Source of the DNA: Oscillospiraceae bacterium
GTDB lineage: Bacteria > Bacillota > Clostridia > Oscillospirales > Ruminococcaceae
DNA length: 64,000 nt
Assembly: GCA_018380115.1 (NCBI GenBank)
Contig: JAGZUF010000004.1
Location: 1-64,000, forward strand
Reading direction: 5' to 3'
The position numbers and the translations under genes are program-made. The notes under the pieces were generated by a model. The model saw only the letters and a list, made by a program, of their open reading frames with translations. It did no database searches and was not told the origin of the DNA. This document shows, in pieces, positions 51,996-60,046 of this stretch. Position 1 is the first letter of the stretch. Every line of letters starts with the position of its first letter.

Positions 51996-53344
51996 AATAC
52001 GATGTAATCGTAGCCGGGGCCGGCCCCAGCGGATGCATGGCCGCTTTGGCAGCCGCCCGCATGGGGGCAAAGGTTCTGCTGATTGAAAAGGGCGCTTACC
52101 CCGGTGGGATGAACACCTCTGCGATGGTATGCCCTTTGATGACTTTTCATTCCGGCAGCAAGCAGATTGTCAAGGGCATCGCCCAGGAGGTGATAGACCG
52201 GCTGGCGGAAAAAGGCGCTACGCTGGGCCATATTCCAGACCCGCTGGGCGTCACCTCTACCATAACCCCCATCGAGCCGTCCATCCTGCGTCTTGTCTAT
52301 TTCGAAATGCTGGCGCAGCAGCCCAACATTACTCTTTTGCTTCACAGCTTTCTGTGCGGTGCAGATGTGGAAAACGGAGAGGTCACCCGGGTGACGGTAG
52401 TGGGCAAAAGCGGGAGCGCCTCGTATCAGGCCAAAAGATTCATTGATGCCACAGGTGATGGTGATTTGGCCGCCATGTGCCATGTGAGCTTCGAGAAGGG
52501 CCGCGCGTCCGACGGGCTCACCCAGCCCATGTCCATCATGTTCAAGGTGGGCGGCGTAGCGCTGGATGAGGTCGTGGCCTATATGCGCAAAAATCCTGAG
52601 CAGTTCATCCTTCATAAGGATTATGACGATTTGGAAAAGTATCTGGCTGTTTCCGGGTTTTTTGATATTGTAAAAATGGCCAAAGAGCGCGGAGATTTTA
52701 CGATTCCGCGTGACCGCGTACTGTTTTTCCAGGGGCTGCACCCGGGTGAAGTTTTCATCAATACCTCGCGCATTATCAAGCTGTCCGGCCTTTCCGCGCA
52801 GGACCAGACAATGGCAGAGGCCGAAGCCGCCCGGCAGGTAGAAGAGCTTATGCGCTTCTTCCGAAATTATCTGCCCGGTTTCCAAAGCTGTTTCCTTGCA
52901 TCTATGGCAGATGTGACGGGCGTCCGCGAGTCCAGACGCATCCACGGCCACTATACGCTCACCGTTGAGGATGTGTATGAAGAGCGCACTTCCAAAGAAG
53001 GCGTTGCCATCTGTGCCTTCCCCATTGATATCCATGACCCCGCCGGGGAAGATCTTCAGTGGGTGCGCCGCAAGCAGGATTTCTGCTACGATATTCCCTA
53101 TGGTGTCATGCTCCCGAAAAGGTTCAGCAATCTGCTGGTTACAGGGCGGTGCATCTCTGCCACGCACGAGGCATTGGCATCTGCCCGCATTTCGGCCACG
53201 GCCATGGCTCTGGGGCAGGCAGCGGGCGCGGCCGCCGTCTTGTCTCTTTCACACAAAACTGGTTTTGACCAGTTGGACGTTTCCCTGCTGCAGGAAGAGC
53301 TGCGCCGCCAGGGCGCCATTCCCACAAAGGCGGACCTTTTATGA
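51992..53344 (+). CDS. FAD-dependent oxidoreductase (FAD_oxidored type)
   Basis: 450 residues from ATG 51992, overlapping the DUF4127 stop by 4 bases; AAGGAAGGAG precedes it. FAD-binding GAGPSGCMAALAAARMGAKVLLIEKG at residues 8-33 and the second flavin segment LLVTGRCISATHEALAS near 395-411. Mid-region DATGDGDLAAMC supports a fumarate reductase/succinate dehydrogenase-like flavoprotein or PF12831 oxidoreductase. It likely performs an oxidation or reduction in the operon's pathway. Confidence 0.88.
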   Translation: MKYDVIVAGAGPSGCMAALAAARMGAKVLLIEKGAYPGGMNTSAMVCPLMTFHSGSKQIVKGIAQEVIDRLAEKGATLGHIPDPLGVTSTITPIEPSILRLVYFEMLAQQPNITLLLHSFLCGADVENGEVTRVTVVGKSGSASYQAKRFIDATGDGDLAAMCHVSFEKGRASDGLTQPMSIMFKVGGVALDEVVAYMRKNPEQFILHKDYDDLEKYLAVSGFFDIVKMAKERGDFTIPRDRVLFFQGLHPGEVFINTSRIIKLSGLSAQDQTMAEAEAARQVEELMRFFRNYLPGFQSCFLASMADVTGVRESRRIHGHYTLTVEDVYEERTSKEGVAICAFPIDIHDPAGEDLQWVRRKQDFCYDIPYGVMLPKRFSNLLVTGRCISATHEALASARISATAMALGQAAGAAAVLSLSHKTGFDQLDVSLLQEELRRQGAIPTKADLL

Positions 53345-53931
53345 AGGGCCCCTGTGCGCCCCGCGAAGCCGTTTTACAGCTTGCCGGCCGCAGCGAGAAC
53401 TGGCTGAATGAACACTTCACGCTGGCCGGGGAATGTGTGCCGCCGGCAATTCTGGAACAGGCAAGCTGTATTGGCCGCCAGTGGGCAAAGGAAGCCTGGC
53501 TTTTTGAGCAAAGCGCAGAACAAAACCTGTACCGGCTTGGTGTGGAACGCATCCGCTGGATGAGCCCAATGGAGGAGTGTGCCTTTGCTGCGCGTGCGCT
53601 TTATGACCCGCAGGCTGTACAAATCCTAGTTAGTAAAGCGCGGCTGGATGAAATGGAAGAGCTTCAACAGGTTATCCGGCTCAATCTGTTTTCCCCACAG
53701 GCGCTTTATGACAGGCTTTTGGCCCACGAATGCTTTCATCATTTGGAAGAACAGCGCGGGATGCGTCTGGATGAGGCACTTGCGGAGGGCTCCGTTCTGC
53801 CGCCCTCTGTGCGCGATGTTGGCGCCCACGCTTTTTCTAATTTTATTTTTGGGCGGCCTGTGTGCCAGGCGGTTGACCTTCTTTGGCTGGCGGTGCGCCG
53901 GCCGGATGCACTGACACATATTTCATACTAA
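53341..53931 (+). CDS. Small protein with a HExxH motif, unknown function
   Basis: 196 residues; its ATG overlaps the FAD enzyme's stop by 4 bases. The helix LLAHECFHHLEEQRG (about 125-139) contains HExxH (His-Glu-Cys-Phe-His), the zinc-binding motif of gluzincin or minigluzincin-like metalloproteases, with a possible third ligand downstream. No signal peptide or membrane segment. I recognise no family. Last gene of the operon; the product could be a pathway-linked hydrolase. Confidence 0.6.
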   Translation: MKGPCAPREAVLQLAGRSENWLNEHFTLAGECVPPAILEQASCIGRQWAKEAWLFEQSAEQNLYRLGVERIRWMSPMEECAFAARALYDPQAVQILVSKARLDEMEELQQVIRLNLFSPQALYDRLLAHECFHHLEEQRGMRLDEALAEGSVLPPSVRDVGAHAFSNFIFGRPVCQAVDLLWLAVRRPDALTHISY

Positions 53932-53940
53932 AGTAGTTAG

Positions 53941-54285
53941 GCTCCCGGTGGCGCGGGAAGCCGGCACCGCAACCACCGCCCGTACTGCCTTGCCAGCCTG
54001 CATGTGGATATCTCGCCCGGCGACCGCCGGGCAGGCTGCGGCGACATTATGGACGCTGTGGCGGTTTGGGTGCGCAAAGGCGGTGAGTGGGCCATCATCC
54101 ACCTCTGCCGCCGCTGCGGCGCCCTTTCTTCAAACCGTGTGGCCGCAGACGACAACCCCATGAAGCTGATGAGCATTGCCATGAAGCCTTTGTGCGAACC
54201 GCCATTTCCATTGGAGCGGATAGAGGAAATGACGCGGCTGACGGGGACTACGGGCAGCTGCGGTAATGCCGGGCCGTTTATAAGC
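53941..54285 (+). pseudogene. RNHCP-domain protein remnant, 5'-truncated
   Basis: In-frame translation from 53941 gives APGGAGSRHRNHRPYC, SLHVDISPGDR, GGEWAIIHLCRRCGA and RVAADDNPMKLM, the zinc RNHCP domain. It is preceded directly by TAG (53938-53940), has no start codon, and lacks the N-terminal CxxC half. The usual RNHCP Cys in RNHCP is Arg (RNHRP). The frame also runs past its normal end into the terminator at 54286. It is a broken gene abutting the end of the accessory operon. Confidence 0.8.
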
Positions 54286-54330
54286 AAAAAGCAGGCGCTG
54301 CCAATACGCTATGGCAGCGCCTGCTTTTTC
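54286..54330. terminator. Bidirectional terminator between the RNHCP remnant and nrdG
   Basis: GCAGGCGCTGCCA (54291-54303) pairs with TGGCAGCGCCTGC (54312-54324), 13 bp perfect, with AAAAA left and TTTTTC right. Confidence 0.92.
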
Positions 54331-54369
54331 TTTTTTACCACAGCAGCGTGCGAAGCGAACCGCGCGGGC

Positions 54370-54897
54370 TCAGCCCCGTTTTTCCCCCACCCAGCGCGGC
54401 GCCGTGCACCACACAGCCCTGCCCGCGGCAAGGCTTTTTGGCACGTCCAGAATGCGCTGGTTTTCCGAGCCGCGGAACAAAAGGTCCAAATTGCGCTGTG
54501 CCAGCACGAACGGCCCGTCCACCAGAATATCCAGAAAGCGCAGCAGCGCCTTCTGCTCCGGCGTGCCATCCAGAAGCTGCTCGAAGGTATATCCGGAATA
54601 GCTTGCCAGCTCATAGCCGGCCGCCTTCAGCTTTTCTGCCAGCGGCACCAGTGCCCCGGCCTGACAGAACGGTTCGCCGCCCGAAAACGTCACGCCGCGG
54701 CACAGCGGGTTTGCCTTCACCATGGTGTACAGCTCTTCCACAGACATATCCGTGCCCGCGCCGAAGGGCCAGCTTTCGGGGTTATGGCACCCCTCGCAGT
54801 GATGGCAGCACCCCTGCACAAAGATGGCAACGCGGATGCCCGGGCCATCCACGATGGAATCGCCCATGACACCCGCGACGTTTACCATTTGCGCCAT
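54370..54897 (-). CDS. nrdG: Anaerobic ribonucleotide reductase activase
   Basis: 175-residue radical SAM enzyme that installs the glycyl radical on the class III reductase. The iron-sulfur CxxxCxxC motif is GCCHHCEGC (about 29-37), SAM-binding GGEP at VTFSGGEPFC (about 68-77). It is the third gene of the nrd locus, immediately downstream (2 bases) of the small glycyl-radical gene. Full length for this family. Its stop is followed by the bidirectional terminator. Confidence 0.95.
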   Translation of the reverse strand: MAQMVNVAGVMGDSIVDGPGIRVAIFVQGCCHHCEGCHNPESWPFGAGTDMSVEELYTMVKANPLCRGVTFSGGEPFCQAGALVPLAEKLKAAGYELASYSGYTFEQLLDGTPEQKALLRFLDILVDGPFVLAQRNLDLLFRGSENQRILDVPKSLAAGRAVWCTAPRWVGEKRG

Positions 54898-54898
54898 A

Positions 54899-55057
54899 TC
54901 AGTGCGCCATGTCGTGCTTTACGCGGTCGTGTTCTTCGGCCTTTTTCGCGTCGTTCCACTTATCCATGGTGCCCACAAGATAGCCCGTGATGCGGCGGAT
55001 GCGCTCAAACTTCACGTCCTTGCCGTATTTTGCCTCGATATTCGTCTGAATTGCCAT
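54899..55057 (-). CDS. Separate small glycyl-radical subunit of the anaerobic reductase (52 aa)
   Basis: 52 residues from ATG 55057, with its own AAGGGAGGA ribosome site. Residues 19-47 (RIRRITGYLVGTMDKWNDAKKAEEHDRVKH, in two parts) match the C-terminal loop of class III NrdD, in which the Gly of ITGYL carries the radical. The large NrdD here ends before that loop. The gene lies between nrdD and nrdG, 105 bases after the nrdD stop, so the reductase appears split, with the radical loop supplied in trans as in GrcA/YfiD. Confidence 0.85.
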   Translation of the reverse strand: MAIQTNIEAKYGKDVKFERIRRITGYLVGTMDKWNDAKKAEEHDRVKHDMAH

Positions 55058-55162
55058 ATTGTATTCCTCCCTTAAAAAACCTGTCGCCAGGAAACTGTCA
55101 TTCAAATGATATTATATATCAATATGGATTCTATTGCAAAATTATCCGCACCGTTTTCCGGC

Positions 55163-57451
55163 TTATTCACAGCCGCAGAAAGTGGTAATCTCCGGATACT
55201 GCTTGCGCAGCTCGTCGATGCGCTCTTTCGAGAGGGCCTCGCCCTCGCGGCGCCCGCAGCGCGGGCACACCTCGCCTATCACACCCACATAGCCGCAGAT
55301 GGGGTCGCGGTCTACCGGGTGGTTAATGGAACCATAGCCCACGCCTGCATCGTGCATGCAGCGCACGACAGCTTCAAACGCCTCCACATTATTGGCCGTG
55401 TCGCCGTCCAACTCCACATAGCTGATATGGCCCGCGTTCGTCAGCGCATGATACGGCGCCTCTTTATAAATTTTGTCATAGGCCGAGATGGGGTACCACA
55501 CCGGCACATGGAACGAATTCGTGTAATACTCGCGGTCTGTCACGCCGGGGATGATGCCGTAGCGCTTTTTATCCATGCGGATGAAGCGGCCGGAAAGCCC
55601 CTCGGCAGGCGTGGCCAGCAGGGTGAAGTTCATGTGCATGGCCTGGCTCTTCGCATCGCAGAACTCGCGCATGTGGCGCACGATGGCGAGGCCCTTCTGC
55701 TGCATCTCATCGCTCTCGCCGTGATGGTGGCCATACAGCGCCGTCAACGTTTCGGCCAGGCCGATAAACCCGATAGAGAGCGTGCCGTGTTTGAGCACCT
55801 CGCGCACCTCATCGTTGGGGCCCAGCTTGTCGGAATCCAGCCATACGCCCTGCCCCATCAGGAACGGATAGTTGTATACGCGCTTGGAGGCCTGTATCTC
55901 AAAGCGGTCCAGCAGCTGCTGGGCCACAAGCTCCATCATATCGTCCAGCTTTTTGTAAAACAGGGCCTCATCGCCATGGCTTTCAATGGCAAGGCGCGGC
56001 ATGTTGATGGACGTAAAAGAGAGGTTGCCACGGGAATAGGCAATCTGGCGCTGCGGGTCGTACACATTGCCCATCACGCGCGTGCGGCAGCCCATGGTGG
56101 CTACCTCTGTTTCCGGGTGGCCGGGCTTGTAGTACTGAAGGTTGAACGGGCTGTCCAGGAACACATAGTTCGGGAACAGGCGCTTGGCAGACACCTTGCA
56201 CGACAGCTCGAACAAGTCGTAGTTCGGGTCGCCGGGATTGTAGTTGACACCCTCTTTCACCTTGAAGATGTGGATGGGGAAAATGGGCGTCTCGCCGTGG
56301 CCCAGGCCCGCGTCCTCTGCCAGAAGGATATTTCGGATGGCCATGCGCCCCTCGGGGGAAGTGTCGGTGCCGTAGTTGATGGACGAGAAGGGCGTCTGGG
56401 CGCCCGCGCGCGAGTGCATTGTATTCAGATTGTGCACAAAGCCCTCCATGGCCTGATACGTCTCGCGGTCTGTCTTGGCCGTGGCGCGGCGGCGCGCATG
56501 GGCCACCAGATGGGCGGCCTTCCCGGCGTCCAGCCTGCCTGTGGCGGCAATGGCCTTTGCTGCCGCATCGTCAAAGGTGGCGGCGTGCGTCTCCAGCCGA
56601 ACGTCGCTGTCGCCCGTGGCCTGCCGGCCCGCCTCCACAGCGGCCTGCACCAGCGCCGTCTCGTCGTCGGTGTCCAGGATGTCCTCCAGCGCCTCGCGCA
56701 GCTTGACACGGTATTGCTTGCGGAACGTTTTTCCAATGCCTTCGGCCATGGAATAATCGAAGTTCGGCACGCTTTGGCCGCCGTGCTGGTCGTTCTGGTT
56801 GGACTGAATGGCAATAGCCGCCAGCGCCGCATAGCTGGCAATGCCCTGCGGCTCGCGCAGGTAGCCGTGCCCGGTGGAGAAGCCTCCGTGGAACAGCTTC
56901 AAAAGGTCTATCTGGCAGCAGGTGGTGGTGAGGGCGTAAAAATCAAAATCGTGGATATGGATATCGCCCTCGGTGTACGCCTTGGCCTGCGCCGGCGTAA
57001 GCAGATAAGCCGCGTTATACGCCTTGGCGCCCGCCGTGCCTATCTGCAGCATGGAGCCCATGGCCGTGTTGCCGTCAATATTGGCGTTATCGCGCTTCAT
57101 GTCGCTGAGGCGGGCGTCTACATTGGTGATTTCGTCGATGGACTTCATCAGACTGGTTTTTGCCTCGCGGATGCGCGTGCGCTCTGCGCGGTATAGAATA
57201 TACTGCTTTGCGGCCTCTTCGCACCCGGCGCGCATCAGCTCCTGCTCCACCGTGTCCTGAATCTGCTCTATTCTGGGCGTGCCGTCGCCGCAAAGCTCCT
57301 CCAGGCGGGCCTCCACACTGTTGGCCACCTGTGCGGCTACGCTGGCATCCCCTTCGCGGGCGGCCTCCAGCGCTTTCAGGATGGCAGACGCTATTTTGCT
57401 CTCGTCATAAAGCACCACGCGTCCGTCCCGCTTCATAATGCTTTTAATCAT
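55163..57451 (-). CDS. nrdD: Class III anaerobic ribonucleoside-triphosphate reductase, large part lacking the glycyl-radical loop
   Basis: 762 residues. N-terminal ATP-cone (KSIMKRDGRVVLYDESKI, 3-95) for allosteric control, then the ten-stranded barrel with the GYLREPQGIA and QNDQHGGQSVPNFDYS active regions. The C-terminus has a zinc site CGYVGVIGEVCPRCGRREG and a final FCGCE. Other NrdD proteins continue into RITGYL with the radical glycine; here that segment is on a separate gene downstream. Reduces NTPs to dNTPs using formate in this group. Promoter at 57584. Confidence 0.93.
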   Translation of the reverse strand: MIKSIMKRDGRVVLYDESKIASAILKALEAAREGDASVAAQVANSVEARLEELCGDGTPRIEQIQDTVEQELMRAGCEEAAKQYILYRAERTRIREAKTSLMKSIDEITNVDARLSDMKRDNANIDGNTAMGSMLQIGTAGAKAYNAAYLLTPAQAKAYTEGDIHIHDFDFYALTTTCCQIDLLKLFHGGFSTGHGYLREPQGIASYAALAAIAIQSNQNDQHGGQSVPNFDYSMAEGIGKTFRKQYRVKLREALEDILDTDDETALVQAAVEAGRQATGDSDVRLETHAATFDDAAAKAIAATGRLDAGKAAHLVAHARRRATAKTDRETYQAMEGFVHNLNTMHSRAGAQTPFSSINYGTDTSPEGRMAIRNILLAEDAGLGHGETPIFPIHIFKVKEGVNYNPGDPNYDLFELSCKVSAKRLFPNYVFLDSPFNLQYYKPGHPETEVATMGCRTRVMGNVYDPQRQIAYSRGNLSFTSINMPRLAIESHGDEALFYKKLDDMMELVAQQLLDRFEIQASKRVYNYPFLMGQGVWLDSDKLGPNDEVREVLKHGTLSIGFIGLAETLTALYGHHHGESDEMQQKGLAIVRHMREFCDAKSQAMHMNFTLLATPAEGLSGRFIRMDKKRYGIIPGVTDREYYTNSFHVPVWYPISAYDKIYKEAPYHALTNAGHISYVELDGDTANNVEAFEAVVRCMHDAGVGYGSINHPVDRDPICGYVGVIGEVCPRCGRREGEALSKERIDELRKQYPEITTFCGCE

Positions 57452-57583
57452 AATGAAAATTCCTCCCGTTCACACGAAGCCGCGCACCGCACAAACGGCA
57501 TGCCCTGCAGGCCCGCACTAGGGCCTGCCCGGCACGCCGCACAGAGTTCCGCCGTCCCTCGCAAAATCTTGAATGCGTATATA

Positions 57584-57612
57584 ATACTACCACCAGATAT
57601 TGTGCCGGTCAA
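57584..57612 (-). promoter_or_regulatory. nrdD promoter with an NrdR-like box in its spacer
   Basis: Minus-strand TTGACC (57612-57607), 17-base spacer, TAGTAT (57589-57584). The spacer itself reads GCACAATATCTGGTGG (57605-57590), matching the NrdR consensus ACACTATATCTAGTGT at 12 of 16 places. A second box near 57559-57574 would be much weaker (about 8 of 16). Repression by NrdR is likely; nrdR is not in the window. Confidence 0.6.
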
Positions 57613-57652
57613 GCACAAAGGCGACAGGTTTTTTGAGTGAATTTTAGAAGAT

Positions 57653-57681
57653 TTGCCAAGGCCGAACCGTTTGTTTATAAT
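57653..57681 (+). promoter_or_regulatory. Sigma-A promoter of the YgjP-type gene
   Basis: TTGCCA (57653-57658), 17-base spacer, TATAAT (57676-57681), a divergent partner of the nrdD promoter. Confidence 0.75.
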
Positions 57682-57715
57682 AGTGAACGGAACACACCTG
57701 CAAAGGAGGCGCCGC

Positions 57716-58267
57716 ATGGCACGCACACAATACAGGCAGCCAGCCGCTGGGGCGGCCTATTTTCTCACTTATAAGCGCGTAAAAAACATCAACCTGCGCA
57801 TTGGGCCCGATGGCGAGGCCCACGCCAGCGCCCCCTGCGGCGTGCCTCCTGCACGGGTAGACGCCTTTGTGCTTTCCAAGGCGGCATGGCTGGAAAAGGC
57901 GAAAGCCCAGGCTGCGCGCCGCCGCGCGGAGGAAGCCGCCCCCTGTGCCGTGACGCCCGCGCAGGCGCTGGCCCTGTTCGAGGCGGTGAGCGGGCGGGTG
58001 TTCCCGCTTTTTTCAGGCGTGCTGGGCGGGGTGCGCCCCACGCTGAAGGTGCGCCGCATGAAGACGCGCTGGGGCGTATGCATGCCGGGCAAACGGCAGA
58101 TCACCCTGAACCTGCGCCTTGCGGAAAAGCCCATGGCCGCTGTGGAGTATGTGGTGGTACACGAATACGCACATTTTGTGCACTGCGACCATTCGCCCGC
58201 CTTCTGGGCCGTGGTGGCTCGCATCCTGCCCGACTATAAGGCCCGCCGCGCCCTTCTTCGCGCCTGA
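57716..58267 (+). CDS. YgjP/M48-type zinc metallopeptidase (DUF45)
   Basis: 183 residues from ATG 57716 (AAAGGAGG upstream). N-terminal KNINLRIGPDGE and RRMKTRWGVCMP are the DUF45 signature, followed by zinc-binding VVHEYAHFVHCDHSPAFW, in which HExxH is HEYAH and the third His lies six residues later. The enzyme is a cytoplasmic protease of unknown substrate. ARRRA-rich helix in the middle. Expressed from its own promoter. Confidence 0.92.
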   Translation: MARTQYRQPAAGAAYFLTYKRVKNINLRIGPDGEAHASAPCGVPPARVDAFVLSKAAWLEKAKAQAARRRAEEAAPCAVTPAQALALFEAVSGRVFPLFSGVLGGVRPTLKVRRMKTRWGVCMPGKRQITLNLRLAEKPMAAVEYVVVHEYAHFVHCDHSPAFWAVVARILPDYKARRALLRA

Positions 58268-58342
58268 GGCATGCGCCGCCGCACAGGTTCATATAATAAA
58301 GGACGGGTGCCATTTTCCGGCAGCCGGAGCACAGCGTATTTC

Positions 58343-58371
58343 TTGTGCTTGGGGGCGCGATATGGTATGAT
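58343..58371 (+). promoter_or_regulatory. Probable promoter of the flippase gene
   Basis: TTGTGC (58343-58348), 17-base spacer, TATGAT (58366-58371), 84 bases before the GTG start. Confidence 0.6.
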
Positions 58372-58454
58372 AAAAAATCATCGGCCCTCGCAAGGGCACC
58401 GCCCGCACTGTTTTGGTGCTGGCGCCGGTAAAAATGACTAAAGGGGGCGGCTGT

Positions 58455-59864
58455 GTGGACAAATACAAGCGCCTTGTGTCGAACACGCTGCTGTTTGCCA
58501 TCAGCACCTTTTCTTCCAAAATACTCAGCTTTTTTCTAACGGCCTACCGCACGCGCGTGATGGGCACGGCAGATTACGGCGGCATGGACGCCATCGTCAC
58601 CATCGGCAACTTTTTCATCCCGCTGGTGTCGCTGGGCATTGCCAACGCCATCATCCGCTTTGGCCTGGAAAAGGGCGTGAACAAGCGCCAGCTCTATACC
58701 AACGGCCTGCTGTCCATCTTTGCCGGGTTTCTGCTTTTGTGCGCGCTGGCACCCGTGCTGAACTTTGTACCCTTTGTCCGCGATACTGTGCAGGGGCACT
58801 GGGTATGGCTTCTGCTGTTCGTGCTGGTAAGCTGCCTGCGCACGCTGAACTGCCAGTTCGTGCGCGCGCGCAACCTGGTGCGCCTGTATGCGCTGGACGG
58901 TATTTTGTGCACGCTGACGAACCTGGGCTTCAATGTGCTGTTTTTATCCGGCCTCAAGCTGGGCGCGCAGGGCTGGCTTCTGGCGCTGATATGCTCGGAC
59001 GCCTGCAGCGCCCTGTTCCTGTTTTTTGTAAGCAGCATCTGGCGCTATATGGGCGGCCGTATCAACACGAAGCTTTGGCGGAAGATGCTGGTGTATTCTG
59101 TGCCGCTGATCTCGGCCAGCATTTTCTGGACCATCACCAACACCAGCGATAAGCTGTTCATCACTGCCATGCTGGGTGCCGAGTGGAACGGCCTGTTCGC
59201 CGCGTGTTACCAGCTGCCTACCCTGCTTACCGTGGTTGCCACACTGTTCACAGAGGCATGGCAGCTTTCTGCCTTTACCGACGGCACGCGGGCCGGGCGG
59301 GAAGAATTTTTCGGCAAAGTGTTCGGCGCTTATCAGGGGCTGATGTTTCTGGCGGGGGCCGGCATCATCTGGCTGTGCCGCCCCATCATGAGCATCTATG
59401 TGGCAAAGGAATTCTATCTTGGATGGATTTTCATCCCGGTGCTCACCTTCGCCACCATCTTCTCCAGCTTTGACAACTTTCTGAACAGCATTTATATGGT
59501 GGAAAAGCGCTCCGGCCTTTCGCTGGTGACCATGGGTGTGGGCGCCGTGATGAACCTTATCCTGAACGCGCTGCTCATCCCCATCTGGGGTGTGCAGGGC
59601 GCGGCCATCGCCACATTCGCCAGCTATTTCCTTGTTTTTCTTGTGCGCGCGTACAATACGCGCACGCTTATTGAGGTGGATTTTTCGCCTGAGCTTCTGG
59701 CGCTGAACTTCGGCCTTGTGGTGCTGGAGGCTGCGCTGTGCGTCAAAGAGGTGCCCGGCTCGTATGTGTGGAACGGCATCATCGTGCTTATCATCGCCGC
59801 CGTAAACCTGCGCGGCCTCGCAGAGACGTGCCTGCGCTTTCTGCGCCGCCGCACGCCGAAATAG
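58455..59864 (+). CDS. Oligosaccharide/polysaccharide flippase (Wzx/MurJ-like, PST family)
   Basis: 469 residues from GTG 58455 (AAAGGGGG upstream), with 14 membrane helices. The N-terminal helices read NTLLFAISTFSSKILSFFLTAYRTRVMGTADYGGMD, the standard beginning of this family. It flips lipid-linked sugar repeats across the membrane. No glycosyltransferases lie nearby except the GT-C-like gene at 40 kb, so its glycan is unknown. Followed by a strong terminator. Confidence 0.88.
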   Translation: MDKYKRLVSNTLLFAISTFSSKILSFFLTAYRTRVMGTADYGGMDAIVTIGNFFIPLVSLGIANAIIRFGLEKGVNKRQLYTNGLLSIFAGFLLLCALAPVLNFVPFVRDTVQGHWVWLLLFVLVSCLRTLNCQFVRARNLVRLYALDGILCTLTNLGFNVLFLSGLKLGAQGWLLALICSDACSALFLFFVSSIWRYMGGRINTKLWRKMLVYSVPLISASIFWTITNTSDKLFITAMLGAEWNGLFAACYQLPTLLTVVATLFTEAWQLSAFTDGTRAGREEFFGKVFGAYQGLMFLAGAGIIWLCRPIMSIYVAKEFYLGWIFIPVLTFATIFSSFDNFLNSIYMVEKRSGLSLVTMGVGAVMNLILNALLIPIWGVQGAAIATFASYFLVFLVRAYNTRTLIEVDFSPELLALNFGLVVLEAALCVKEVPGSYVWNGIIVLIIAAVNLRGLAETCLRFLRRRTPK

Positions 59865-59882
59865 AATATGCTGCATGCAAAA

Positions 59883-59930
59883 GCCCCCTCCTGTGCCGGC
59901 CGTCTGGAGGGGGCCTTTTTATGCCCGTCC
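59883..59930 (+). terminator. Terminator of the flippase gene
   Basis: GCCCCCTCC (59883-59891) pairs with GGAGGGGGC (59916-59924), with GCCGGC in the loop and CTTTTTAT after it. Confidence 0.88.
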
Positions 59931-60046
59931 GCACGGGGCGGGCTCTGCCGCCCGCGGCTGGAATGTCCGGCAGAACTATGCTAAAATAATACAAACGCCC
60001 CAAGCCATATGCTGCGCGGGGCGCCGGGCGAAAAGGGGGAGGCTGT

